Origin: Aradus depressus
Lineage: Eukaryota; Arthropoda; Insecta; Hemiptera; Aradidae
Direction of reading: 5' to 3'
NCBI GenBank assembly: GCA_963662175.1
Contig: OY759224.1
Span: 31,009,489 to 31,073,488 of the forward strand
Length of the DNA: 64,000 nt
A program made the position numbers and the translations under genes. The first letter of the stretch is position 1; the number at the start of each line of letters is the position of its first letter. Shown piece after piece: positions 36,833 through 47,790 of the stretch. Below the pieces are notes generated by a model, which saw only the letters and a program-made list of their open reading frames with translations, ran no database searches and was not told where the DNA came from.

Positions 36833-37743
36833 TGTAACGTTCTATATTGTCCATTACATGTAATATTTAAGAAATGGAAAATAAAATAAGTAAATACAAT
36901 CTGTTTAGTAGACCTAAGGAAGGTTACTGGGGGTTATCAAATCGATTTGTACCAGGGTCGATATAGTTTCAAAATATATCAAATCATTTATTTCAATTAT
37001 GTCATAAAATGAAATGTTAGGCTAATAATTAGTTAACTATAAATGTAAGCAACTAGGATTGTATACGGGAATATGAAAGTGGTATAAAAAAAACCAGATG
37101 TTTAGTGCTAAAGGCTGTAAAAATTGTGGGCCAATGACGGAGCTGAATCCAAAAACGAGAGAGAAGTGGTCTGTCCCCTCGTGGAAGGAGTCGTTGTTCA
37201 GAGTGAGATGTGAGAGGGTGTCTGTGGAGGGATCTGTGGAAAAATGTGCAGTGGAGTAAGTTTGATTGTCTGAGGACATAGAAGAAAAAGTGTGTGTGTA
37301 TCCCGTAATAATGAAGATCAACTGGTAAAGACATCCAGAGGCGAATAATTAGGAAATGAGGAATGTCTGTTTCATGATGGAATGACTAACAAAAATCAGG
37401 AGAGGACGTCAGAGGTCTACCAACAATCCCATCTCATCAGTGGTACAAAACGAAATCATCGATCATCAACTCAATACAGCATGCAAGCCCCGCAGGTTTA
37501 GTTGAATGTGTGTTTAAAAAAGAAAAATCTCTATGTCTGTAAAATTTATGTGATACTAACCCATAAAAAATGTCATGATGAAATTTAAAATAAAAGAAAA
37601 ATGTAACAAATTATTTTAAAGTCTTTATTTTTATTTATAAATTATACATAACCAGGTTCTCTCATAATCGTTATTGCATATAATTATTATTAAATTATAT
37701 AATTAAATTAGAATAAAAAGTAGCACTAATAACAAGCGTTACA
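36833..37743 (+). repeat. 3' LTR
   Basis: 911 bp, the same length and ends as the 5' LTR. It is followed by GTAT and then by the right half of the interrupted R2 copy. Confidence 0.92.
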
Positions 37744-37747
37744 GTAT

Positions 37748-38030
37748 ACAGAACCTGTGTATACAAGAACGATACCTATTTATTTACAGTCAAATCAACC
37801 ATAGGGAAGGGGGGTATTAGGAGGAGGCTTAACACAAAAAACTCTAATAACTGCCGATGTAATGAATCTATTGTCACGAAATTTAGCATGAAGATTCACA
37901 AGTTTTTGTGTAGGACAACTATATAAGCGTTAAACCAAAACGGTCGCATGGTTTTATAGGGAGAGCAGAAACTTAATTGATTAATTTGTGCTGGGGAAGT
38001 ACATTGCCGGTGATTCACCGACGATTTTTT
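37748..38030 (-). repeat. right half of the R2 copy split by the LTR element
   Basis: Continues the reverse R2 copy from 33103-33147 and ends at the R2 head (gtgctggggaagtacattgc). Confidence 0.65.
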
Positions 38031-38379
38031 TATTTATTTATTTACTAATTAGTATTTTAAAATAATTATTTAATAAAAAAAAACTATTAATTTTCATTTT
38101 ATTATAATTGAGACAAGAACAGCTGGATCTAGATGACGCAGTGCTATGAAGACACATCGAGCCGACTGTAAGTTAGATAATCGAAATGGCCTTCACAAGA
38201 CACACCTTCGGCAGTACAAGAGCAACAAACCTGTAGTCCACTGGCTTTCAACACGAGACATCAGAAGCATCATTTGTTCATTTCAAAGGGTTCCCTAGAT
38301 CGAAGACCATGAAATGTGATGTAAACAATTACACACACATTAAAATTATTAATATATTTTAAAATCAATTATTATTATT

Positions 38380-39065
38380 TGTATAAAAACAGCTGTTAGG
38401 AGTACATAAGTAAATTAATTGATGAATAAATATACAAAGATGGGCTAGTCGCATTTTGTTTAAAAAGGAATGGTGAACAACCAATGAATGGAGACAAAAC
38501 AGAATGAACAGCTGTTCAAAATAGGAAGAGAGCGTCTAGAGAGAGAGAGATGTTTAAGGGTTAAGGAGTCTGATTGAGAGAAGTGAACCAAGTAGGAGTG
38601 AAAAATATAACAATGGAAGTACGTAGATGCGAAAAGGGACTTTTTATTTATTTATATATACATATATATGCCCTATGTAAGATTGAATTGAAGAGTGATC
38701 ACAAAAACAATAAAAAAAAAAGAAAATAAAAGAGACTAAAGTAGTTGTAGAAATTAATTCGTAAGATTTTTGTTGTAAATAATTTTTTTTTTTTTTAAAT
38801 TTCCAATATTAGTTATTAAATTTATAATGTAGGTTTAGATGTTTGTTCTCTTATTCTATGCTATTCATTTTCCCTGTGAACCCAGTAAGATAATTTATAC
38901 CTTTGGATTAGATTTAACATTTTTGAAAATTTAGAAAAACAAGATGGCATCTCTTTATTATATTTAGAAGTAATTCAAATGAAAAATTTGTTAATTGAAA
39001 TTTTTTAAATACGTGCACTTTCTCAAAAATTGCACGTCTTGAACTATCGATATTTTTTTTACAAG
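38380..39065 (+). repeat. R3, copy 2
   Basis: Longer copy of the repeat at 2808-3175, with about 400 bp extra in the middle and the hairpin ACGTGCA ... TGCACGT at 39011-39037. Confidence 0.6.
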
Positions 39066-39079
39066 TTGTATCTTTGCAT

Positions 39080-39440
39080 CGTGTTCTACAATGTATTACT
39101 TCCGAGCGCGTGTCCCCGCCGGAAAGACTAGAATTGTAGTTAAAATCCGCACCCCTGCGGTTGGCAATTCCTCCTGCCTTTGTCCGAAGCGCTTTGCCTC
39201 TCCTCCAAGGTTCCCCCCACCAGCGGCACGTTCCCCTCCACTCGCTGCCGTTTGGTTGGGCCGCTGGATATGCAGCGCGGGGGAGGTGCGCGTGCTTCAT
39301 GCACAAGTTGAGAGAGCCAGTCAGTTAGCAGTCTCATAGACGAAATAAGTAGACAAGACGAGTGTGGAAGGGGTCGACCTCAGCGAACATACCTCAATCA
39401 GATTGAGGACGTCAGCAAAGGCCAAGGAGGAGTACCCTAA
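39080..39440. promoter_or_regulatory. GC- and CpG-rich island in intron 3 (possible promoter)
   Basis: A sharp rise in G+C and CpG density within AT-rich DNA (ccgagcgcgtgtccccgccg, gccgctggatatgcagcgcg). Open frames exist on both strands without splice borders. A TCAGTT initiator-like site lies at about 39324 on plus. It could be an internal promoter or an unrecognised element. Confidence 0.3.
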
Positions 39441-39523
39441 TTAAGTAAAAAAATTGGCTCTCAAAAGTAATTTCAATCGTTGTACTGTTGATATTTGGCT
39501 CTGTTGACTAATGAGTTTGCCGA

Positions 39524-39707
39524 GCACTACCCTAGGATAATGAATACCTGAATACAGGCTCGGGACCATCGCTTAACGTCCCATCCGAAGGACGACATGT
39601 TTAAGTTTATTTTACCTCTCAGATAAAATAAAATAAGAGCCTTATCCGGGTTTCGAAACCCGCGATCTTGAGCTCACTAAGCAAGCACGCAAACCACTGA
39701 GCTATGA
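39524..39707 (-). mobile_element. SINE-A, reverse, 3'-truncated
   Basis: It runs from the middle of the body to the tRNA-like head (gggtttcgaaacccgcgatc ... gagctatga). Confidence 0.75.
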
Positions 39708-40044
39708 TTCCCACAAAAGAGATACTAGGGAAGGGATAAGAGCTTGAGGGCTTAGATCCCTAGGTGTCCACACTAGCCCTATTGTTACTTTTTATTTCTC
39801 GACAGAGGATCATTTTTGCTTTATAGCTTAAGCTTGTTAAACTATTTATCTGTAGTTTGTGCTTCTGGAAGAGACTATACAAACTGATGGATAAGGTTGA
39901 TACTAAGATACTCGTGACGGCATAAAATCCAACCTCTCTGAATGAATCCATATCCAAAGCTCCTAAAACAACTATCTTAAACTTCAAAATTACGAATAAA
40001 TTGCCAGAAGAGAATATAACGTTATTAATAATACTCATATACAT

Positions 40045-40220
40045 ATTTTAAATTATTTATTTATTCAGTTTTTATTAATTTCATTTTACTTTTTTTAATA
40101 GTTTTGTTATTACTACTAATCATAGTAGACTCAAGTAGTTATAAATCTAATTTATAAGCTATCTTAATGTATAAATTCTGTTGACGTATCCTGTAACCAT
40201 GTATTGATTTAACTTTAGTA
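40045..40220 (+). mobile_element. LINE-like 3' end copy
   Basis: Matches 27720-27905 (tagttttgttattactac, gacgtatcct). It abuts the donor of host exon three. Confidence 0.45.
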
Positions 40221-40233
40221 TTAAGGTACTTAC

Positions 40234-40538
40234 AGTGCTAATGTTGTCCGTGAGATCCTCGGACTGGCTATTCCTGGGAACTGCTCTGAACTCCGTGTAC
40301 CTGCTCCGCAGTTCATCCTCCTCTGTTGGTTCCTTCTTCTTCCTCCCGAACATCCCTCTCACTCGCTCTCCCAGAGTCTTCTTCTTCTGACCGCCACCTC
40401 TGGATCCGCTGCTCTGTTGTGTCTTCTGACTCTCCGACGGGGAGTCCTCCGGTTTGGGCTCTTGTCGGACCATCAGTCGAGTGAGTCGTTCCGAGGGTCG
40501 TACCTCTGTCTCCTTCACTTTGTCTGACCTCTTAATCC
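40234..40538 (-). CDS. host gene, third visible exon (largest)
   Basis: This 305-nt exon has acceptor TTGTTCTGTCTTCAG and donor ACT|GTAAGTACC. It enters in phase 1 and leaves in phase 0, and the split codon with the previous exon is GGG (Gly). It encodes about 101 residues that are strongly charged. Two features stand out: a Ser/Gln/Gly stretch in the middle, followed by a basic cluster KKKTLGERVRGMFGRKKK that could be a nuclear-localisation or membrane-binding patch, and then an acidic run (EPTEEDELRSRY). Codon use and GC content are clearly higher than in the surrounding AT-rich DNA. The intron upstream (40539-43049) holds a Tigger-type derivative and a large foldback element. The intron downstream is the largest, 15.3 kb, and contains the LTR retrotransposon. 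Confidence 0.87.
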
Positions 40539-40838
40539 CTGAAGACAGAACAATATATTAAAAATATAATTTTGCATAAGAGAGCATCCTAAAACCTTGT
40601 TTTGTTGGAGAAAAAAAGGATATTGTGCTTGTCTATATACAATAACTCCCGATAGAATGTATACATTGATTATACATAATTACATCCAGAATCCCGACAA
40701 GAAAGACACCTGCCAAAGAAAAGAGGGGCTTAACTCAAAAACCCTAATAACTAACAACAGAATGAAATTGGATTAATATTTCACCGTCCGAATGCATTTC
40801 TACGGTCTATGTCGATATAGTGAAAAGCCAATAAACTA

Positions 40839-41435
40839 CAGTAAAACTCCTCTTTACGGACACCCCTCTCTGACGGACACCTCTCCTTACGGACAATTTT
40901 GCGATGTCCCGGCCCGAAGTATAGAAAAAGAATGTATTTTTAACCCCCTCGCAACGTACACCCCTCTGGAAAATCAATATTACATTATTGATTTTTTTCG
41001 GCATTTCTTCCATAATTCGTAGAATGTTTGTGAAACAGGCCATTTGTTTCCCATTATTGAAAAGAAAATGGGCGTTTCCAAGAAGTGTTTACATTTTCGT
41101 CTTCTCTCTCTCCTTCGGTTTTCCTAGAAACAGGCGTCATTCCTAATTGTGTATTTTCCGCTCAAACCCCAACACATCTCAGTCGTTATTTTACAGTGAA
41201 GTTGACTGGTTCTCAAAATGACACCGCGAAAGTTCCTTACTTTAAAACAAAAAATCGAAGTCAATAATTATAACAAACATAAGTCTTCTGTGCGTTCGCT
41301 TGCGGGGAAGTTTAAAAAGGGCAAGTCACAAATCGCGGAGATTTTTTTTTTTTTTCAACCCTCCTCAACGGTCACTCTTCTGCAACGGACAATTTTCTTG
41401 GTACCGTAACGGTCCATTGCAGAGGGGTTTTACTG
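40839..41435 (+). mobile_element. Tigger-type transposon, internally deleted
   Basis: The 597-bp element is flanked by TA (40837-40838 and 41436-41437). Ends read CAGTAAAACTCCTCTTTACG and, from the right, CAGTAAAACCCCTCTGCAAT. Subterminal ACGGACA repeats are present. It retains only the start of a transposase gene (next entry), so it is non-autonomous. It lies in host intron 2. Confidence 0.85.
41218..41409 (+). pseudogene. Tigger transposase N-terminal fragment
   Basis: The frame starts at ATG 41218 with MTPRKFLTLKQKIEVNNY and continues through SVRSLAGKFKKGKSQIAEI. This is the first helix-turn-helix (CENP-B/Psq type) of Tigger/Jerky-like transposases. About 43 residues are homologous before the frame runs into the right end of the element. 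The second DNA-binding domain and the DDE catalytic core are deleted. It cannot be active, and could at most encode a short DNA-binding peptide. Confidence 0.75.
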
Positions 41436-41893
41436 TATCATATTTTCTTTATTTTATTAGATTATTGATAATTCAAAAATATGTAAATGTTATGTTAAGG
41501 CAGGACCTGCCAAAGTATAGTTCTAAAATTGGTGTGGTACATTGTGTAGAGTAAAGACACAGGATACTTCCTTGAAGAACTCCAGCGTCTTTCGGAGACA
41601 TAGGAGAAAGGGCTAACCCTGGCTTACAGAAACGACACTTCCTCTAAGTCCGAGGTCGTCGACTTAACTATTTAGGTGAGCTACTTAACAAGTCTTGATT
41701 ACGAAAGATCTACCTCGTTGAATTATGAAAGCCTCTACTGTACCAATCAGTATATTAACAGAAAGCCGATACCAAATAAAAAGTCGACGGTGACTCACCG
41801 GCTATGTACTTCCCCAAAACGAATTATTGCATTACGTTTTCGCTCTCCCTCTAATGACAATCGACCATGAGCTGAAACTCAATATTTGACTTA

Positions 41894-42544
41894 TCCAGGG
41901 TGGCCCAGATAAGCGGGCCACAAGTGGAATAACTCCTAAACGGTTAGACATATCAAAATTGTGATTAGCACTAAAGTTGTAGCACTCACCAAGAGCTATA
42001 ATATGGCGTCCTTGAAAAGACATAAATGACCCTTTTAATGACTCAAATAGCCCTTCGAAGGGCGGGGTTCCCTTTTGACCCTTAAGTTTCATTACATTTT
42101 ATTAAAGTACTAAAGAAACAAGGAAGAACTGTGCAAACAGATTTTTGATACGTCAAGTAGTTCTCGAAAAAAAAAAAAGTTTAAAAAAACGTTTTTCTTA
42201 TTCTGAAGTTAGGTAGTTGGAATTTAATAACTTCAGAATAAGAAAACGTGCAACTTTAAACGTTTTTTTTCCGAGAACTACTTGACGTATCAAAAATCTG
42301 TTTACACAGTTCTTCCTTGTTTCTTTAGTACTTTAATAAAATGTAATGAAACTTAAGGGTCAAAAGGGACCCCCGCCCTTCGAAGGGCTGTTTGAGCCAT
42401 TAAAAGGGTCATTTTGGTCTTTTCGAGGACGCCATACTATAGCTCTCGTTGAGTGCTACAACTTTAGTCCTAATCACAATTTTGATATCACTAACCGTTT
42501 AGGAGTTATTTCCCTTGTGGCCCGCTTATCTGGGCCACTCGGTA
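41894..42544. mobile_element. 651-bp foldback element
   Basis: Two arms of about 310 bp (core 41900-42211 and 42228-42538) are inverted copies around a 16-bp spacer, ending GTGGCCCAGATAAGCGGGCC. It split an R2 copy: comparison with R2 at 61380-61430 places the insertion at a TA (41892-41893 and 42545-42546). TA duplication and ends like T(A/C)CCGAGTGG point to a Tc1/mariner-mobilised foldback. The long frames in both arms are mirror images, not genes. Confidence 0.75.
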
Positions 42545-42546
42545 TA

Positions 42547-42920
42547 GTAGCTTCGGATTGCTCATACATTTTGTGTCAATACATTCATTACATAGGCAGT
42601 TATTGGGTTTTTGAATTGAGCCCTCTTCCCTGAACCCTCGATAACGCTTAAAATTGATTTGTCGTCCTTATGGGGATATGAATCTACAAATGAAATTTCG
42701 TATCGAATACATTAATTATAATTATTAATGTATTCGACACGAAATTTCATTTCTAGATTCACCCAAAAATTTTAATAACTGCCGATACAACGTATCGGCA
42801 GTTATTAAAATTTTTGTGTTAAACCCACACCCTAATCCGCCTCTTCCCTTTGGTCGATTTGGCTGAAAATCAAATGAAATTCCGTTAAAAACTCTGCTTC
42901 GAATTTCTTATCGTTTAAAA
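42547..42920 (+). repeat. R2 remainder with a small palindrome
   Basis: Right part of the R2 copy. It contains local inverted duplications (tgtattcgacacgaaatttc with its reverse, near 42700-42730, and the cgtatcggcagttatta pair near 42770-42805). Confidence 0.6.
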
Positions 42921-43049
42921 TTATTTTCCACCGACCGCCGGGGTGTGACGAACTCTGTCAATAGCTTGTTCGACGTCGAAAAACAGCAGCAAGTCTAACA
43001 ACGTCTACTCCAAGATAGACTTATTTCATACTTAAATAAATATTCTTAC

Positions 43050-43181
43050 CATTTCTGGAAGTCCTGGTGGGGAGTGTGGAGAACTTTGAATGGGAACTGA
43101 TGGACCCATTGACAGACATCATGGATCCCCCGTCAGGATGATGAGAGGTCTCACTCACCTCTGGAAGACGGTCCTTACGAC
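43050..43181 (-). CDS. host gene, second visible exon
   Basis: This 132-nt exon has acceptor CTCTTTTGTTCCAG and donor GTAAGAATA on the minus strand. It is phase 1 on both sides, so it is symmetric and could be skipped without shifting frame. The split codon made with the previous exon is AGT (Ser). It encodes about 44 residues, Ser/Thr/His-rich, including the start RKDRLPEVSETSHHPDGG and the end TLPTRTSRN. No signal peptide, membrane segment or known motif is seen. The intron upstream (43182-47337) is 4.2 kb and is filled with SINE-A copies and R2 repeats. Confidence 0.82.
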
Positions 43182-43555
43182 CTGGAACAAAAGAGCTAAG
43201 AGTGAGATCTAGGACCGTGGATATGAGCCACCTGTATTCTGTAGAGGACAGGACCGAGGACACTCACTTGACGAACTCCACAATTTTCCAGCAACATAAA
43301 AGAAAGTGAAAACTCTGACTTTATATCCCGAAATTTTCAATTCTGGGTCCCTATGGGGTATCTGAAATTACTTATGATATGTCTCCGTATATTCATTTGA
43401 AATTTCATGTAGAACAATTTAATAATTAAATTCTTAAATATAATTAAAAAAACAGTTACACCTATGTTGTTCTTAGTTTTTTATTATTTCTCATGCAAGT
43501 GATTTTTTTTTATTACAGTGCGTTTCTTGTTTACTGCTCCATTTTATTACAATTG

Positions 43556-45390
43556 TTAGTTATTATGGGCATTAATTACAAGATCATATCGCCTACTACC
43601 AGAGCGCTTTTTCGTCACTCTGGTGGACATGAGTCTGACTACTATGGAAGTCCTAAATTTTGCCTATTCTAAATGTTTATTCACCTAGGGAAGGGGGGTT
43701 ACCTTACATCGTACATGCTTGGCATCATCGCTTAACGTCCCATTCGAAGGACGGCGTGCTTAATTTTATTTGATGTCGCTGAAAATTGATGTGTCGTCCT
43801 TATGGAGTTTTGAATTATTACATGAAATTTTATGTCGATATATTCATTACAACGACAGTTATTAGAGTTTTTGAGTCAAGCCTCTCCCCTTATCGGCCAA
43901 AGGGGAGGAGGGATATAGCTGAAAATTGATAGGTGTTGTCCATATATGGGTTTGGTCTCACATATAAAATATTTTGTCGATAGATTAATTCTATCGGTAG
44001 TTATTAGAGCTTTTATTTTAAGCCTCACCCTAATCCCCCTCCCCTTTGGTCGATTTGGCTGAAAAACAATAGGTGTCGTCTTTAGAGGGTTCTGGGTTCA
44101 CACACAAAATTTCGTGTCAATACATTTATTTTATTGGGAGTTATCGTGTTCAGAGACAGACAGATAGAAATTTGTTCATATTCGGAATCTAGAGGTCAGA
44201 AAACATGAAATTCCGTTGTAAATTTCGCATCGAATTTTTGACCGATTACATAACTTCCCCTATACTTCGTATAGCTGAGGGAGTAAAAAAAAATACTAAT
44301 AATAATAAAATATAAGCTCAAGTCGAAAGATGAACAACTTTCTCTTGTGGATTACTTCACCTAAATGAGAGATTAAAAAACGAAGTGAGGAATGGATTTG
44401 TTTTGTCTGAGGATGAATGAGGAAAAAGAGGGTTACGTCATAAACAGGTATTTAGCTTGAGGAGCATGGAGTGACATCACAAATACTACCAGCTGATCTC
44501 GGTACTCCAACCTTGTCGCAACCGAATCAAATACAAACTAGAAGAAGCGGTTGTCGTTGTTTTGGTTATACCCGGGCATTAACAACAAAGTCATATATTT
44601 TTATCTGGGAAGTGAAATAACCTTGAGCACACCGTCCTTCGAGTGGGCATTAGGATGTACGGTACCCTACACTAGGTGAATAAAAGTAGATAGGCAAAAT
44701 TTAGGACTTGTCAACCAGAATGACGAAAGAGCGCTATGGTAGTAGGCGATATGACCTCGTAGTTAAAACCCTGGTGAGTCACACTAACTACAAGGTTATA
44801 TCGCCTTCTACCTGTCGCTCTGTTGGATCCCAAATCGTACAGCTGGAGTCCTAAATGTTGCCTACTGATGTACAGTTTCAGGTGTTTTTGATTACCTGGC
44901 GTTCTACAGGCTCGAAACTATCGCTTATTTAATTCGTTTTTCATCCAAATCGACCAAAGAAAAGGGAAGATTAAGGGGAGGCTTAACACAAAAACTATAA
45001 TAGATGAACGTATCGACACAAAATTTCATATGTAAATTCAAAACCCCTCATAAAGACGACTCTCATTAATTTTCAGCGGAATCGGCAGAAGAAAAATCGG
45101 CATCAACTCTAAAAAAAACATATCGGCCGATGTGATGAACGTATCGACATGAAATTTCATATTATAACGACAATAATGGCCGAAGGGAAGGGGGGTTCAG
45201 GGGAGGGGGCTCAACGCAAATCCCAATAACTGCCGATATAATGAAGTTTTCGGCACAAAATTTAGTATGAGGATTTTGGAAAATTCAACTGTTGGAAATT
45301 AGCGCAAATGGTTGACTGGTTTAGAAGGGGGAGCGAAAAGTTAATTGATTAATTCGTTGTGGGGAAGTACATTGGCGATGATTCTGAAGA
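43556..45390. repeat. SINE-A fragments and two opposing R2 copies
   Basis: SINE-A reverse piece 43556-43771; R2 forward 43776-44290 with full tail (cccctatacttcgtatagct); rearranged SINE-A pieces 44564-44930 in alternating orientation; R2 reverse 44936-45390 ending at its head (cgttgtggggaagtacattg). No gene is present. Confidence 0.65.
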
Positions 45391-45637
45391 GTTTTTCAAT
45401 TTGATATTGAACCAAACATACTAAATACGTTTTATCAATCTGAGGGATTGATGTGTTTTGCCTTGAAGATATGGCGTGGATTTTCCCATATTGATAATTT
45501 TAATAAAATCGAATGATGGGAGGGAGACTGTCTGTAGGCTGTTATTGAATCTTATCCATTTCAAACAAAGATGAAACGGGGAGTGTTTGTTTGTCGGCTT
45601 GTCTTCTGTCCCAACGTCACTGGAAAATGGCTGAATA

Positions 45638-45970
45638 GGTTAGGTTAGGTTTTATGTTTTATCTACGAGGTCATATCGCCTACTAACAGAGCGCTCTTTC
45701 GTCACTCTGGTGGACATGAGCCCGACTCTACTGTGGGAGTCCTAAATTTTGCCTACCCTAAATTTTTATTCATCTTGGGCAGGGATCTTCAACGAGTACC
45801 TGACATCGTACAGGCTCGGGACCATCGCTTAACGTCCCATCCGAAGGACGGCGTGCTCAAGTGCATTTTACCTCACAGATAAAATAAACTAAGGACCTCG
45901 GTCGGGCTACGAACCCACGATCTTGAGCTCAGAAGACAAGTACGCGTACCACAGAGCTACCGGCGCCGTC
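45638..45970 (-). mobile_element. SINE-A, full-length with perfect 14-bp target duplication
   Basis: The copy is flanked by aaaatggctgaata at 45624-45637 and 45971-45984, so both ends of the family are defined: the tRNA-like head (gccggtagctctg complement) and the aggttaggttaggtt tail. It lies in host intron 1 of the visible part. Confidence 0.92.
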
Positions 45971-46059
45971 AAAATGGCTGAATATATATCAACAAGATTT
46001 ATTACTTTCAATTTGCCTAATAAGGAATAATATTTAGAAAACATATGATCTCAAAGTTA

Positions 46060-46370
46060 CTGAGCTTTAACCACAAGGTCATATCGCCTACTACCAAAGC
46101 GCTATTTCGTCTGGTGGACATGAGCCCGACTCAACTATGGGAGTAAATTTTAACTACCCTAACAAACATTTTATTTACCTAAGGAAGGGGTCTTTAACGA
46201 GTATCTGACATCATACAGGCTCGAGACCATCGCTTAACGTCCCATCAGAAGGACGGCGTGCTTAAGTTTATTTCACCTCTCAGATAAAATAAACTTAGGG
46301 GCGGTTTTTGAACCCACGATTTTGAGGTCAGTATGCAAGCACGCAAATCACTGAGCTACCGGCGCCCTCT
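46060..46370 (-). mobile_element. SINE-A, near full-length reverse copy
   Basis: Body and head present (gagctaccggcgccctct at the end). The 3' tail is missing. Confidence 0.8.
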
Positions 46371-46689
46371 GTACTGATAAGAGGAATGGTATACTTTGAG
46401 CCAGAAATAGTAATCTTGAGACTCAGTTATTATTGATCCTACATGAAATTTTCCGAAGTGACGACGTTTAAGTGACAATAATTTCGTAATGATGTAAAGC
46501 ATTGATGTTGACCAAAACAAAACTCTTGAAACAATTGTTATCGTTATGTACTTTGTACTTTGCCCGTCTCATCTTACAAACTAAATTCTTAAAACTATTT
46601 CAGTCTTTTTTTTAAAAATATTTTGGCCATTATTTATCTCAATATTTTGGGCATAGGTATATATTATGTAAATATAAATAAATAATAGT

Positions 46690-46880
46690 ACCTCCTTTGA
46701 GCATCAATTCCAATGTTAATTCACACCTACTTGGTTCACTATCTAGCCTAAACACTGTTCTCACTATATCTCAACTCAGACCTCTCACATCCACCAGACA
46801 CCTTCGACTGGTCCACACTAATTAGAACAGCTGATGGTCGCCTTTTGTTGGTAAAACAAAATGTTACTTCATATATTTAG
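46690..46880 (-). repeat. R3, partial reverse copy
   Basis: Reverse match to 2840-3050 and 38400-38600 (cacctacttggttcact, cagctgatggtcgcctttt). Confidence 0.5.
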
Positions 46881-46920
46881 TTACTTCACTGTTTTTATAC
46901 CAATAAATATAATTAATTAT

Positions 46921-47266
46921 GAGGGCGCCGGTAGCTCAGTGGTATGCGTGCTTGTCTTCTGAGCTCAAGGTCGTGGGTTCGTAACCCGACCGAGGCCCTT
47001 AGTTTATTTTATCTGGGAGGTAAAATAAACTTAAGCACTCCGTCCTTCGGATGGGACGTTAAGCGATGGTCCCGAGCCTGTACTCATGTCAAGTACTCGT
47101 TAAAGACCCCTACCCTAGGTGAATAAAAATTTAGGGTAGCAAAATTTAGGACTCCCACAGTAGAGTCGGGCTCATGTCCACCAGAGTGACGAAAGAGCGC
47201 TCTGGTAGTAGGCGATATGACCTCGTAGTTAAAGCCCGGGCATGAGTCATAAAACCTAACCTAACC
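46921..47266 (+). mobile_element. SINE-A, full-length forward copy
   Basis: It runs from gagggcgccggtagctcag to cctaacctaacc. The 11-bp duplication tataattaatt lies at 46908-46918 and 47267-47277. It ends about 70 bp from the donor of host exon one. Confidence 0.88.
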
Positions 47267-47337
47267 TATAATTAATTTTTATAATATTTTAATAATTACA
47301 ATGTGTGTAATTTTATACGTCACAATTTTATACTCAC

Positions 47338-47461
47338 TTATCCGTTTGATGTGTACAGCTCTGTTGAAGGAGACTTTGGGACGAAGAGAATTCCTGCTAT
47401 CGGGACGAGAGTCATTCCGCAGTGACTGGGATCTCTCGATAGAGGGCATCGCTGAGCATGA
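47338..47461 (-). CDS. host gene, first visible exon (unidentified Ser/Arg-rich protein)
   Basis: This is an internal exon of the only host gene I can support, 124 nt long. It is bounded by a pyrimidine-rich acceptor (TGTTGTGTTTCAG) at 47462-47474 and a strong donor (GTGAGTA) at 47331-47337, both read on the minus strand. It opens in phase 0 and leaves in phase 1, which matches the next exon. It encodes 41 residues rich in Ser, Arg and Asn, ending with RPKVSFNRAVHIKRI, a basic segment. No domain is recognised. The phase-0 start means coding sequence lies upstream, but I found no convincing exon between 47.5 and 64 kb, so the 5' part is probably outside the window. The function is unknown; the composition suggests a disordered phosphorylated cytoplasmic tail or scaffold (inference). 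Confidence 0.8.
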
Positions 47462-47579
47462 CTGAAACACAACAGATAAACACATTGATTAACACGATAG
47501 ATGGGTGGTCTGGTGTTAACTAGGGCCCTCAATATCCAATCAATTCACTGTTAGCTCTACTTTGAGAGCGAAGAGCACC

Positions 47580-47790
47580 GGTAAAAATAATATTTATTCT
47601 CGTTAAACCATAACATGATAATAGGATACGTCGTAAGAATGAATACATTAAGATAGCTTATAGATTAGATATTAACTGTTAGAGTCTGGATTAGAATTAA
47701 CAATACTACTAAAGTATAAAAAGAAATGAATAAATAAATACATGAAAATATGTGTATAAATTTAGTAGATAAGACATTTTTTATTTAAAT
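47580..47790 (-). mobile_element. LINE-like 3' end copy, reverse
   Basis: Reverse match to 27720-27905 (aggatacgtcgtaagaatg). Confidence 0.45.

Larger units (their letters stand above)
33148..37743 (+). mobile_element. young non-autonomous LTR retrotransposon
   Basis: This 4596-bp element has two 911-bp LTRs that begin TGTAACG and end CGTTACA, flanked by the 4-bp duplication GTAT (33144-33147 and 37744-37747). A tRNA-Lys-type primer binding site starts 2 nt after the 5' LTR, and a short purine-rich stretch (AGCAGAGGGCAA) precedes the 3' LTR. The 2.8-kb interior has one 287-codon frame. I see no protease, reverse transcriptase, RNase H or integrase, so it must depend on proteins from a related element (family knowledge). 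I count about three substitutions between the LTRs by eye, so insertion was recent. It sits in an R2 copy inside host intron 3. The 4-bp duplication and coiled-coil gag-like frame suggest Gypsy-type; BEL is not excluded. Confidence 0.88.

Noticed and set aside
41832..42633. Two similar 86-95 codon frames
   Set aside because: They are mirror images produced by the foldback arms.
44262..44277. lox-like recombination site in R2 tails
   Set aside because: The tail hairpin shares the 10-mer ACTTCGTATA with the loxP arm, but lacks the 13-8-13 arrangement and varies among copies.
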